Positions 1 through 7,131 of a DNA stretch of 13,565 nucleotides are shown one piece after another. The translations under genes were made by a program, and so were the position numbers. The notes below the pieces were generated by a model that saw only the letters and a list, made by a program, of their open reading frames with translations, made no database searches and was not told the origin of the DNA. Every line of letters begins with the position of its first letter. The first letter of the stretch is position 1. Location: assembly GCA_011322005.1 (NCBI GenBank), contig DROE01000260.1, positions 1-13,565 on the forward strand. Direction: 5' to 3'. This DNA is from Devosia sp. GTDB taxonomy: Bacteria; Pseudomonadota; Alphaproteobacteria; Rhizobiales; Devosiaceae.

Positions 1-1238
1 GCCTTTATGCCTGGCTGCCGCTCGGCTACAAGGTGTTGCGCAAGGTTCAGGCCATCATTGAAGAAGAGCAGAACCGGGCCGGAGCAATTGAAATGCTCAT
101 GCCCACCATCCAGCCGGCCGACCTGTGGCGCGAGAGCGGCCGTTATGATGCGTATGGCAGGGAAATGCTGCGTATCAAGGACCGCCATGATAGGGATATG
201 CTGTTCGGTCCCACCAATGAAGAAGTGATTACCGACATTTTTCGCAAGTCGGTGCGCTCCTACAAGCAATTGCCGCTCAACCTGTATCACATACAGTGGA
301 AATTCCGTGATGAGATCCGCCCGCGCTTTGGCACCATGCGCTCCCGCGAATTTCTGATGAAGGATGCCTATTCGTTCGATCTGAACAAGCAAGAGGCGCG
401 GCGCACCTATTACAAGATGTTCGTCTCCTACCTGCGCACCTATTTTCGCATGGGACTGACCGCCATTCCGATGAAAGCGGAGACCGGTCCCATCGGGGGC
501 GACCTCAGCCACGAGTTCATCGTGCTGGCCGACACCGGGGAAAGCGGGGTGTTCTGCCATGCGGACATGCTCGAAAAAGCAATTCCCCCGATTGACGTTG
601 ACTATGAGGGGGATCTTTCGCCCATCGTGGATGACTGGACTTCGCTCTATGCGGCGACCGAGGACATGATCGACATGGAGGAGTTCGAGCGCGATGTGCC
701 ACAAGACAAACGTGTTGCGGCGCGCGGCATCGAGGTGGGGCAGGTGTTTTATTTCGGCACCAAATATTCAGAGGCGCTGAATGCCCAAGTAACCGGGCCT
801 GATGGCAAAGAGGTAGCGGTTCACAGCGGCTCCTATGGCATCGGGCTTACCCGCATTGTTCCTGCGCTTATTGAAGCGTTTCACGATGAAGACGGTATCA
901 AGTGGCCGGTTAGTGTTGCGCCCTTCGAGGTGGCTCTGCTCAATCTGAAATCTGGTGAGGGCAGCTGTGACGATGTATGTGAAAGTCTTTATGCGCAGTT
1001 GAACAATGGCGGAATTGACGTGCTTTACGATGACACGTCCGAGGGGGCAGGGGCCAAGTTTTCCACCGCCGACCTGATCGGCATCCCTTTCCAGCTCATC
1101 ATCGGACCGCGCGGGGTCAAATCCGGCGAAGCTGAAATCAAACATCGCAGAACCGGCGAGCGCGAGAGCGTTCCGCTCGAGGGGGCCGCCGCCCGCCTCT
1201 CGGCGCTGATTAAACCGGAACGGCGGGACAAGATTTGA
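1..1238 (+). CDS. proS: Proline--tRNA ligase (ProRS), 5' end outside window
   Basis: Charges tRNA-Pro with proline in the cytoplasm. The reading frame is open from the window edge (first full codon at 3), so the N-terminus is missing, by roughly 35-40 residues on family length; the internal GTG at 33 is not a true start. The 411 visible residues show class II synthetase features: TNEE (visible residues 71-74), motif 2 with FRDEIRPRFG (about 101-110), GPIGGDLSHEF, and motif 3 GSYGIGLTR, followed by a C-terminal anticodon-binding domain with AGAKFSTADLIGIP. Motifs 2 and 3 are close together, without the roughly 180-residue editing (INS) insertion of E. coli ProRS. This matches the short ProRS form known from alphaproteobacteria. 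The TGA stop overlaps the TTG start of the next gene by four bases, so co-translation with lolC is likely. The promoter lies outside the window. Confidence 0.97.
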   Translation, partial: LYAWLPLGYKVLRKVQAIIEEEQNRAGAIEMLMPTIQPADLWRESGRYDAYGREMLRIKDRHDRDMLFGPTNEEVITDIFRKSVRSYKQLPLNLYHIQWKFRDEIRPRFGTMRSREFLMKDAYSFDLNKQEARRTYYKMFVSYLRTYFRMGLTAIPMKAETGPIGGDLSHEFIVLADTGESGVFCHADMLEKAIPPIDVDYEGDLSPIVDDWTSLYAATEDMIDMEEFERDVPQDKRVAARGIEVGQVFYFGTKYSEALNAQVTGPDGKEVAVHSGSYGIGLTRIVPALIEAFHDEDGIKWPVSVAPFEVALLNLKSGEGSCDDVCESLYAQLNNGGIDVLYDDTSEGAGAKFSTADLIGIPFQLIIGPRGVKSGEAEIKHRRTGERESVPLEGAAARLSALIKPERRDKI

Positions 1239-2602
1239 ATCCCGCTGCGAAAACCGAAAAGAAAAACGGTTCGGTTCCGTTTGCCCGCTTCGAGTGGATG
1301 TTCGCCTGGCGCTACCTGCGTTCGCGCCGCCGCGACACCTTTATTTCCGTCATTGCCGGGCTGACCCTGAGCGGGGTTGCAATAGGGGTTGCAACCCTGA
1401 TTGTTGTCATGTCGGTGATGAACGGGTTTCGCACCGAACTGCTGACCAAAATTCTCGGGCTGAACGGACACTTCACCGGGTTCCCGATCCAGACTGCGTT
1501 CACCGACTACGAGGAACTGGTCGTAGAACTCGAAGAGGTGGAGGGGGTCCTGACCGCCATTGCCTTTGTCGAAGGGCAAGCCCTTGCCACGGGCCGGGGC
1601 GATTCTTCGGGTGTTACCGTGCGTGGCATGGATTTCGCCACCATCCAGAAACTGCCGTTTCTGGCTCAGGCGTCCCATTTTGGCGGGTGGGACCAGTGGG
1701 ATGAGGCAGGCGGCGTTGCCATCGGAGTCCGGCTGGCCCAGAAACTTGGGGTTTCCCTTGGGGACGCCATAACTCTGGTCAATCCCAACGGTTCAACAAC
1801 TCCCTTTGGCACCACGCCTCAGATCCGCTCCTATCCGGTCAACGTCATCTTCAATCTTGGCATGGTCGAGTTCGACAGCTTTTATGTCTATATGCCCATA
1901 AGGCCGGCCCAGACCTATTTCAAATTGTTTGAGGATGTGCTGCGCCCCGGCGTTGACCCCTTGCCGCTGGATGCCACGGACGAGCAGATTGATGCGGCCT
2001 ATGAACGTGTTTATGAAGCCTCGGTCTTTGAATTGTTTATCGAAGACCCCGATGCCACCGGTCCCATGCGCGAGCGCATCTATGAACAGATCGAACGGCC
2101 CATTATCCTGACCGACTGGCAGGAGCGCAACGCGACATTTTTTTCCGCGTTGCAGGTGGAGCGGGTTGTGATGTTCACCATTCTGTCGATGATCGTGGTG
2201 GTTGCAGCGTTCAACATCATCTCTTCGCTGGTGATGCTGGTAAAAGACAAGGCCTCCGACATCGCCATTTTGCGCACCATGGGAGCCACGCGGGGCGCGG
2301 TCATGCGCATATTCTGCATCACGGGTACAGCAATCGGTTTCCTGGGAACCCTGATTGGCGCGGTGCTTGGCCTGATACTGGCAATAAACGCGGAAACGCT
2401 CAGGGTCTGGTTTTCCGACCTCTTCGGCATAACGATTTTTCCACCGGAGGTGTTTTTTCTCTCGGCACTGCCAACCCGTATCGACCCGGTTGAGGTGAGT
2501 GTAGTCATTGGTTTTTCGCTGCTGCTCACTTTTCTGGCCACACTTTATCCCGCCCTGCGTGCCGCGCAATATGATCCTGTGGAGGCGCTGCGCTATGAGT
2601 AA
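1235..2602 (+). CDS. lolC: Lipoprotein-releasing ABC transporter permease (LolC/LolE family)
   Basis: Inner-membrane subunit of the Lol transporter, which extracts outer-membrane-bound lipoproteins and hands them to LolA. The 455-residue protein has the family layout: a basic N-terminus with AWRYLRSRRRDTF, a first membrane helix at about residues 38-62, a large periplasmic domain at about 65-305, then an FtsX-type domain with helices near 311-336, 360-386 and 420-441, ending in the family tail DPVEALRYE. DKASDIAILRTMGATRG (338-354) is the cytoplasmic coupling segment facing LolD. The start is TTG at 1235 with GGGA at 1225-1228; the overlap with the proS stop and the position of the first helix support it. 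An in-frame ATG at 1298 would remove conserved residues. Residues about 230-262 form an acidic stretch that looks like an insertion relative to the rhizobial homologues I know. Only one LolC/E-type permease is present here, so a homodimer with LolD is likely. Confidence 0.93.
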   Translation: MNPAAKTEKKNGSVPFARFEWMFAWRYLRSRRRDTFISVIAGLTLSGVAIGVATLIVVMSVMNGFRTELLTKILGLNGHFTGFPIQTAFTDYEELVVELEEVEGVLTAIAFVEGQALATGRGDSSGVTVRGMDFATIQKLPFLAQASHFGGWDQWDEAGGVAIGVRLAQKLGVSLGDAITLVNPNGSTTPFGTTPQIRSYPVNVIFNLGMVEFDSFYVYMPIRPAQTYFKLFEDVLRPGVDPLPLDATDEQIDAAYERVYEASVFELFIEDPDATGPMRERIYEQIERPIILTDWQERNATFFSALQVERVVMFTILSMIVVVAAFNIISSLVMLVKDKASDIAILRTMGATRGAVMRIFCITGTAIGFLGTLIGAVLGLILAINAETLRVWFSDLFGITIFPPEVFFLSALPTRIDPVEVSVVIGFSLLLTFLATLYPALRAAQYDPVEALRYE

Positions 2603-3281
2603 GCCCAGCCTTTGTTTCTCCGGCGTTGCCTATGCCTATGATGAGGGCGACAGGAAACTGATGATTCTCAAGAACGCCGATCTGTCGGTCAGCGCCGGTG
2701 AACTGGTGGCGCTTGTGGCCCCTTCGGGGGCGGGCAAATCCACACTTCTGCATCTGGGCGGACTGCTTGAACGGCCCCAGGCCGGGGAAATCAGTATTTG
2801 TGGTCAGGCAACCTCTACATTATCGGACCGGGCCCGCACCATGTTGCGGCGGACTTCGGTGGGCTTTGTTTATCAGTTCCATCATCTGTTGCCCGAGTTC
2901 AGCGCAGTTGAAAATGTTGCCGTTCCCCAGATGATTGCGGGGGTGGACAAGACCTCAGCCGAAGCCCGGGCACTTGTTTTGCTCAGGTCCCTTGGGGTGT
3001 ATGAACGAGCCAGCCATAAACCCAGCGAACTTTCCGGGGGCGAGCAGCAGCGCGTGGCCATCGCCCGGGCCGCCGCCAACGCTCCCAAGGTTATTCTGGC
3101 TGACGAGCCTACCGGAAATCTTGACCCGGAAACTTCCGGCCTGGTGTTTGAAGCGCTTGTTGCGCTTATCCGCGAGCACAATTCCAGCGCGGTTATCGCC
3201 ACCCACGACCACGCGCTGGCCAAACGCGCCGACCGTGTCGTCACCTTGAAAGAAGGACGGGTGGTCCCCATCAAGCTGTAA
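2595..3281 (+). CDS. lolD: Lipoprotein-releasing ABC transporter ATP-binding protein LolD
   Basis: Cytoplasmic ATPase that powers lipoprotein release by the adjacent permease. The 228-residue protein carries a complete ABC set: Walker A APSGAGKST (42-50), Q-loop Gln94 in FVYQFHHLLPEF, signature LSGGEQQR (146-153), Walker B VILADEP (166-172) and switch His204 in ATHD. The first Walker A position is Ala rather than the usual Gly; rhizobial LolD proteins often show VAPSG here, so this looks like a clade trait and not damage. The ATG at 2595 overlaps the lolC stop by eight bases, which indicates translational coupling and marks the start; in-frame starts further upstream lie within lolC. FHHLLPEF and the linkage to LolC distinguish it from FtsE and MacB ATPases. 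No convincing terminator follows it. Confidence 0.95.
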   Translation: MSKPSLCFSGVAYAYDEGDRKLMILKNADLSVSAGELVALVAPSGAGKSTLLHLGGLLERPQAGEISICGQATSTLSDRARTMLRRTSVGFVYQFHHLLPEFSAVENVAVPQMIAGVDKTSAEARALVLLRSLGVYERASHKPSELSGGEQQRVAIARAAANAPKVILADEPTGNLDPETSGLVFEALVALIREHNSSAVIATHDHALAKRADRVVTLKEGRVVPIKL

Positions 3282-3322
3282 GGAAATTTTAACCCAAATC
3301 ACTCGCCACATGGTGAAGTTGC

Positions 3323-3351
3323 TGTACAGGAACAAAAAAAGAACATACAAG
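3323..3351 (+). promoter_or_regulatory. Candidate promoter for the small ORF, overlapping the SOS box
   Basis: TGTACA (3323-3328) and TACAAG (3346-3351) are separated by 17 bases, each matching the sigma-70 consensus at four of six positions. The predicted transcription start near 3358 would give a leader of about 20 bases before the small ORF. The LexA box at 3330-3344 lies in the spacer, where a bound repressor would block polymerase. TTGCTG at 3319 is an alternative -35. The hexamers are weak; placement relies on the operator and the downstream ribosome binding site. Confidence 0.45.
3330..3344 (+). promoter_or_regulatory. LexA (SOS) box, GAAC-N7-GAAC
   Basis: The sequence reads GAAC, seven A residues, then GAAC. 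This is an exact match to the direct-repeat LexA operator GAAC-N7-GAAC (GTTC-N7-GTTC on the other strand) established for alphaproteobacteria such as Sinorhizobium and Caulobacter, and unlike the palindromic E. coli SOS box. A third GAAC follows at 3351-3354 after six bases. It sits 36 bases upstream of a small ORF with a strong ribosome binding site and within a plausible promoter spacer, as expected for a real operator. A chance eight-base match is possible, but the location makes that less likely. Confidence 0.75.
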
Positions 3352-3379
3352 AACAATACACAAACACGCGGAGGGTATG

Positions 3380-3478
3380 ATGGTTGATTTTATCAAGGAT
3401 ATTCTGGCATTTGTTTCCCTGAGCGCTTTTACTGTCACTGCGCTGTTGTGGGTCGATCTGCTCAGAGCGCTGGCATGA
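3380..3478 (+). CDS. Small single-pass membrane protein, possibly SOS-induced
   Basis: A 32-codon ORF (33 if the adjacent ATG at 3377 is used), below usual gene-caller limits. GGAGGG at 3370-3375 is the best Shine-Dalgarno in this interval and lies five bases from the ATG at 3380, which favours the second ATG. The peptide starts MVDFIKDIL, continues with a hydrophobic helix AFVSLSAFTVTALLWV (residues 10-25) and ends in a short amphipathic tail, DLLRALA. This is consistent with one inner-membrane segment; no signal-peptide cleavage site is evident. A LexA box lies directly upstream. Caulobacter SidA, a 29-residue LexA-controlled inner-membrane peptide, blocks division after DNA damage. The resemblance is in size, topology and regulation; I cannot show homology. 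It may instead be a lineage-specific membrane peptide of unknown role. Confidence 0.6.
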   Translation: MVDFIKDILAFVSLSAFTVTALLWVDLLRALA

Positions 3479-3559
3479 GGCATTCCATCTGAAGCCGGGC
3501 GGCGAATCGGGGATGACTTGGCTAAACCGCCTGTGTAAATTCTCCCAATCCCGTTGGTT

Positions 3560-3595
3560 CTTTCCCCGGGCGGTGTAATGTGGGCCGGGGGAAAG
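3560..3595 (+). promoter_or_regulatory. GC-rich inverted repeat overlapping the dnaE ribosome binding site
   Basis: CTTTCCCCGGGC (3560-3571) and GCCGGGGGAAAG (3584-3595) can pair at 11 of 12 positions around a 12-base loop. The right arm ends inside the dnaE Shine-Dalgarno AAGGA (3593-3597), eight bases before the ATG. In RNA it would partly hide the ribosome binding site. No T-run follows, so it is not a classical terminator. The loop contains TGTAAT (3574-3579), which resembles a -10 hexamer, but no good -35 lies at the right distance. The dyad is visible in the sequence; a regulatory role is inferred. Confidence 0.45.
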
Positions 3596-3602
3596 GAAAT
3601 TT

Positions 3603-6600
3603 ATGGGCGGCCCTGGTTTTATCCATCTTCATGTGCATTCGGCCTATTCGCTGCTTGAAGGGGCGCTGCCGATTGCCAGATTGCTTGAGTTGGCTGTCAA
3701 AGACAGTCAGCCCGCGCTGGCCATTGCCGACACCGCCAACCTGTTCGGTGCGCTTGAGTTTTCCGAGAAGGCATCTGAGAACGGCGTGCAGCCAATAATC
3801 TCATGTGAAATCCCCGTGGCGTTTGAGGACCAGACGAAATTGCCTGCCGAGCGCACGGAGCGGGGCAAAAATGCCATTGTTCTCATTGCCTGCGATGAGA
3901 AGGGCTTTGCGAACATGTCCAGTCTCATTTCAAGAGCCTATCTTGATAACGAGGACGGAGTGGCGGTGCTGCACCAGTCATGGCTGGCCAGGGGCGCAGT
4001 TGATGGCCTGATTTGCCTCAGCGGAGGCCCCGAGGGGGCAGTCGATCCGCTTTTTGCCGACGGACTGGGGGACTATGCCAGAGCGCGCCTGGCTTTCTTG
4101 CACGGTCTTTTTGGCAAGAGCCTTTATATCGAGCTTCAGCGTCACGGGCTGGAATCCGAGGCGCGGGTGGAAGCCGAGCTTGTGGGTTTCGCCTACACCC
4201 ATGGCGTGGCGCTTGTTGCCACCAATGAGCCGTATTTTGCACAAAAGTCTGACTATGAAGCGCATGATGCCCTGCTTGCCATCGCGCAGGGTTCGGTTCT
4301 GGCTCAAACCAAACGCCGCAAGCTGACGCCTGAGCACTATTTCAAGACGCGCAAGGAAATGCAGACGCTCTTTGCCGATCTCCCCGAGGCGCTCGAAAAC
4401 AGTGTTGCCATTGCCAGGCAGGTCAGTTTCAGGCCGCGGACGCGGGATCCCATTCTGCCCAGTTTTTCTGTTGCACCCGGTGCCAGCGAAGAGCAGGCGC
4501 AGCGGGAGGAGGCGGCGGAACTCGTCCGGCAGGCAAAGGAGGGGCTGGAACGCCGGCTGGCGGCGACAGGTCTGGCCGAGGGGTACACGCGCGAAGACTA
4601 TGATGAGCGACTGGCCTTCGAACTCAAGGTCATTGAGGACATGAAATATCCGGGGTATTTTCTCATTGTCGCGGATTTCATCAAATGGGCGAAGTCCCAG
4701 CAGATACCGGTAGGGCCGGGGCGGGGTTCAGGGGCGGGTTCGCTGGTCGCCTACGTCCTGACCATTACGGATCTCGATCCCCTGAAGTATCAGCTTTTGT
4801 TCGAACGCTTCCTTAACCCGGACCGGGTGTCGATGCCCGACTTCGACATAGACTTTTGCCAGGAGCGGCGCGAAGAAGTCATCGGCTATGTCCAGAAGAG
4901 ATACGGGCGCGAGCAGGTGGCCCAGATCATCACCTTCGGATCGTTGCAGGCGCGGGCGGCCTTGCGCGACGTGGGCCGGGTTCTGCAGATGCCCTACGGT
5001 CAAGTGGACAGGATTTGCAAGCTGGTTCCCGCCAACCCCGCAGCACCGGTAAGCATTGCCGAGGCACTAGAGCAGGAGCGCCAGCTTCGAAACATGCGCG
5101 ACGAGGATGAAACGGTTGCCGACCTGCTCAAGATTGCACAAAATCTTGAGGGGCTTTACCGCCACGCCTCGACGCACGCAGCGGGCATCATTATCGGCGA
5201 CCGTCCCTTGCAGGAACTGGTGCCGCTGTATCGTGATCCGCGTTCGGATATGCAGGTTGTGCAGTATTCCATGAAATGGGTCGAACCTGCCGGGCTCGTC
5301 AAATTTGACTTTCTGGGCCTCAAGACCCTCACGGTTATTGATTGTGCCATCAAGATGATCAACCGCAACGGCACCGAGCTAAGTCTTGAGGCCTTGCCTA
5401 TTGATGATGCGCCCAGCTTTGAGATGCTGCGGGGCGGAGACACCGTGGGGGTGTTCCAGGTGGAAAGCGCGGGCATGCGCCGGGCCCTTGTTGAGATGCA
5501 GCCCGACCGGTTCGAGGACCTGATCGCGCTGGTTGCGCTGTTCCGTCCCGGCCCGATGGAGAATATCCCCACCTATTGCGCCCGCAAGCTGGGGGAGGAG
5601 GAAGTTGAATATCTGCACCCGTCCCTGAAGCCCATACTTGAGTCTACCTATGGTGTAATCACCTATCAGGAGCAGGTGCAGCAAATCGGGCGCGATCTGG
5701 CCGGTTACACGCTGGCAGAAGCTGACCTGCTGCGCCGTGCCATGGGCAAGAAAATAAAGTCGGAGATGGACGCCCAGCGCGAACGCTTCGTGAGCGGGGC
5801 AGTTGAACGCGGCGTGCCGGAAAAAATCGCCAACAGGATTTTTGACGCCTGCGCCAAGTTCGCCGAGTACGGGTTCAACAAATCCCATTCCGCGCCCTAC
5901 GCCTATATCACCTACCAGACCGCTTACCTCAAGGCCAATCATCCGCGCGAGTTTCTGGCGGCTTCGATGACCCTTGACATGGGCAACACCGACAAGCTGG
6001 CCGAGTTCAAACGCGATGCCGACCGGCTGAAAATCGAGGTTGCACCTCCGTGCGTGAATGCCTCCGAGGTTTCGTTTGATGTTCAGGACAGGGTTATTCG
6101 CTATTCCCTTTGTGCGGTAAAAGGGGTGGGGCGACAGGTTGCCCAGCACATTGTAGACGTGCGGGGGGAGACGCGCTTTGCTGACCTGGGGGACTTCGCG
6201 GCCCGGATCGACCCCAGAATTATCAACAAGCGTACCGCCGAGGCCCTGATACATGCCGGGGCGTTCGATTGTCTGGTGCCCCACCGGGAACAGGCTTTTG
6301 AGGCAATTGACACTATCCTGGGTGCCGCGCAAAGGGCCTCCAGAAATCGTTCCGAGGGCATCTCGGACATGTTTGCCACCAACGAACCCGAACCCATCGG
6401 CCTGAATCCGAACTTTAGCGCATGGACCTCTACTCAGCGGCTTGAACGTGAGCGTTCAGCGATAGGGTTTCATCTCTCCGGGCACCCTCTGGAGGAGTAT
6501 GCCGATCTTTTCGCAAAAGAGAAAGTCGTGCCATGGCTTGAGTTTGAATGCCGGGCGCGGGATGGCGAACAGCCCGGCCGGATAGCCGGCACCGTCGTGT

Positions 6601-7049
6601 CGCGCAATGACCGGCGCACGCGCAAGGGAACGCCAATGGCGGTCATGATGTTTTCCGACCCCTCCGGCAGCTTCGAATGTGTGATGTTTTCCGAACAAAT
6701 TGCTCAGTTTGGTGAACTGTTGCAGCCGGGTAAGTCAGTCATTCTTGATGTGGAGGCAGACCCGCAGGCCGATGGTGTGCGGCTGAGACTTCTGCGCGCC
6801 CGTTCCATTGAAACGCAGATGCGGGTGCTTGCCCGCAATCTGAGGATTTACGTCAATGAAAAGAGGTGCCTTGATCCGGTGAAAAAGCTGTTGCAACCGG
6901 GTGGAAACGGCTCCGTGTCTGTGTTTGTGCGTTCTGAGGACCGCAGCCGTGAGTTTGAAATCTGCTTGCCGGAGAAATACCTGCTGAACCGTGATGTTGC
7001 GGGGGGCATAAAGTCGATTGCCGGGGTTAACGACGTCGTGCTTGACTAA
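3603..7049 (+). CDS. dnaE: DNA polymerase III subunit alpha (DnaE1)
   Basis: Catalytic subunit of the replicative DNA polymerase holoenzyme. At 1148 residues it is the normal length for DnaE1. Order: PHP domain (about 5-280, starting FIHLHVHSAYSLLEGA); polymerase core with PGRGSGAGSLVAY (372-384), catalytic aspartates Asp415 and Asp417 in PDFDIDF and Asp569 in KFDFLGL; fingers with ALFRPGPMENIP and YGFNKSHSAPYA (757-768); helix-hairpin-helix region (about 835-890); OB-fold (about 991-1068); C-terminal domain to the end. The PHP metal site looks degenerate (for example DTANLFG where active enzymes have a DHGNLFG-like motif), so proofreading probably needs a separate DnaQ. The internal clamp-binding position reads ISDMF (920-924) against QADMF in E. 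coli. Start: ATG with AAGGA five bases upstream. The full core and length favour DnaE1 over the mutagenic DnaE2. Upstream lie a hairpin, the small ORF and the SOS box. Confidence 0.98.
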   Translation: MGGPGFIHLHVHSAYSLLEGALPIARLLELAVKDSQPALAIADTANLFGALEFSEKASENGVQPIISCEIPVAFEDQTKLPAERTERGKNAIVLIACDEKGFANMSSLISRAYLDNEDGVAVLHQSWLARGAVDGLICLSGGPEGAVDPLFADGLGDYARARLAFLHGLFGKSLYIELQRHGLESEARVEAELVGFAYTHGVALVATNEPYFAQKSDYEAHDALLAIAQGSVLAQTKRRKLTPEHYFKTRKEMQTLFADLPEALENSVAIARQVSFRPRTRDPILPSFSVAPGASEEQAQREEAAELVRQAKEGLERRLAATGLAEGYTREDYDERLAFELKVIEDMKYPGYFLIVADFIKWAKSQQIPVGPGRGSGAGSLVAYVLTITDLDPLKYQLLFERFLNPDRVSMPDFDIDFCQERREEVIGYVQKRYGREQVAQIITFGSLQARAALRDVGRVLQMPYGQVDRICKLVPANPAAPVSIAEALEQERQLRNMRDEDETVADLLKIAQNLEGLYRHASTHAAGIIIGDRPLQELVPLYRDPRSDMQVVQYSMKWVEPAGLVKFDFLGLKTLTVIDCAIKMINRNGTELSLEALPIDDAPSFEMLRGGDTVGVFQVESAGMRRALVEMQPDRFEDLIALVALFRPGPMENIPTYCARKLGEEEVEYLHPSLKPILESTYGVITYQEQVQQIGRDLAGYTLAEADLLRRAMGKKIKSEMDAQRERFVSGAVERGVPEKIANRIFDACAKFAEYGFNKSHSAPYAYITYQTAYLKANHPREFLAASMTLDMGNTDKLAEFKRDADRLKIEVAPPCVNASEVSFDVQDRVIRYSLCAVKGVGRQVAQHIVDVRGETRFADLGDFAARIDPRIINKRTAEALIHAGAFDCLVPHREQAFEAIDTILGAAQRASRNRSEGISDMFATNEPEPIGLNPNFSAWTSTQRLERERSAIGFHLSGHPLEEYADLFAKEKVVPWLEFECRARDGEQPGRIAGTVVSRNDRRTRKGTPMAVMMFSDPSGSFECVMFSEQIAQFGELLQPGKSVILDVEADPQADGVRLRLLRARSIETQMRVLARNLRIYVNEKRCLDPVKKLLQPGGNGSVSVFVRSEDRSREFEICLPEKYLLNRDVAGGIKSIAGVNDVVLD

Positions 7050-7096
7050 GTTACCGCCGGCTTGCGCATTATTCCGCCTGAAGGGCCTGGCAAAGC

Positions 7097-7125
7097 TTGC
7101 CACCCGCAACCGATTGGGCTATAGC
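7097..7125 (+). promoter_or_regulatory. Predicted promoter of the rpsB-tsf operon
   Basis: TTGCCA (7097-7102, five of six matches to TTGACA) and TATAGC (7120-7125, four of six to TATAAT) are 17 bases apart. The start site would fall near 7132, leaving a leader of about 125 bases before rpsB. It is the best sigma-70 type match seen in the window and sits just after dnaE, where the ribosomal operon needs its own promoter. The -35 is also the right arm of a short dyad, GGCAA-AGC-TTGCC (7089-7101). Confidence 0.6.
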
Positions 7126-7131
7126 GCGCCC

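Noticed and set aside
33..35. GTG as the start of proS
   Set aside because: The frame is open to the window edge and encodes conserved ProRS residues (YAWLPLGYK) upstream of this codon.
3282..3320. Intrinsic terminator after lolD
   Set aside because: Only a trivial CAC-ATG-GTG dyad is present, without a GC-rich stem or T-run.
3289..3483. 64-codon minus-strand ORF across the lolD-dnaE regulatory interval
   Set aside because: It runs antisense through the LexA box and the plus-strand small ORF and has no family resemblance. The plus-strand ORF has the strong Shine-Dalgarno and coherent membrane-helix content.
3288..3508. TTAACC (3288-3293) as a CtrA half-site and GAATC (3504-3508) as a CcrM methylation site upstream of dnaE
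   Set aside because: TTAACC lacks its partner at the required spacing, and GANTC sites occur by chance throughout the window. Neither is evidence for cell-cycle control here.
3517..3540. CTTGGC with GTAAAT as a dnaE promoter
   Set aside because: The spacing between hexamers is too short, at about 12-14 bases.
5379..6332. 317-codon minus-strand ORF inside dnaE
   Set aside because: It is a shadow of the intact dnaE frame; the predicted protein shows no recognisable domain. The same holds for the 406-codon minus-strand ORF over pyrH and frr (9491-10711).
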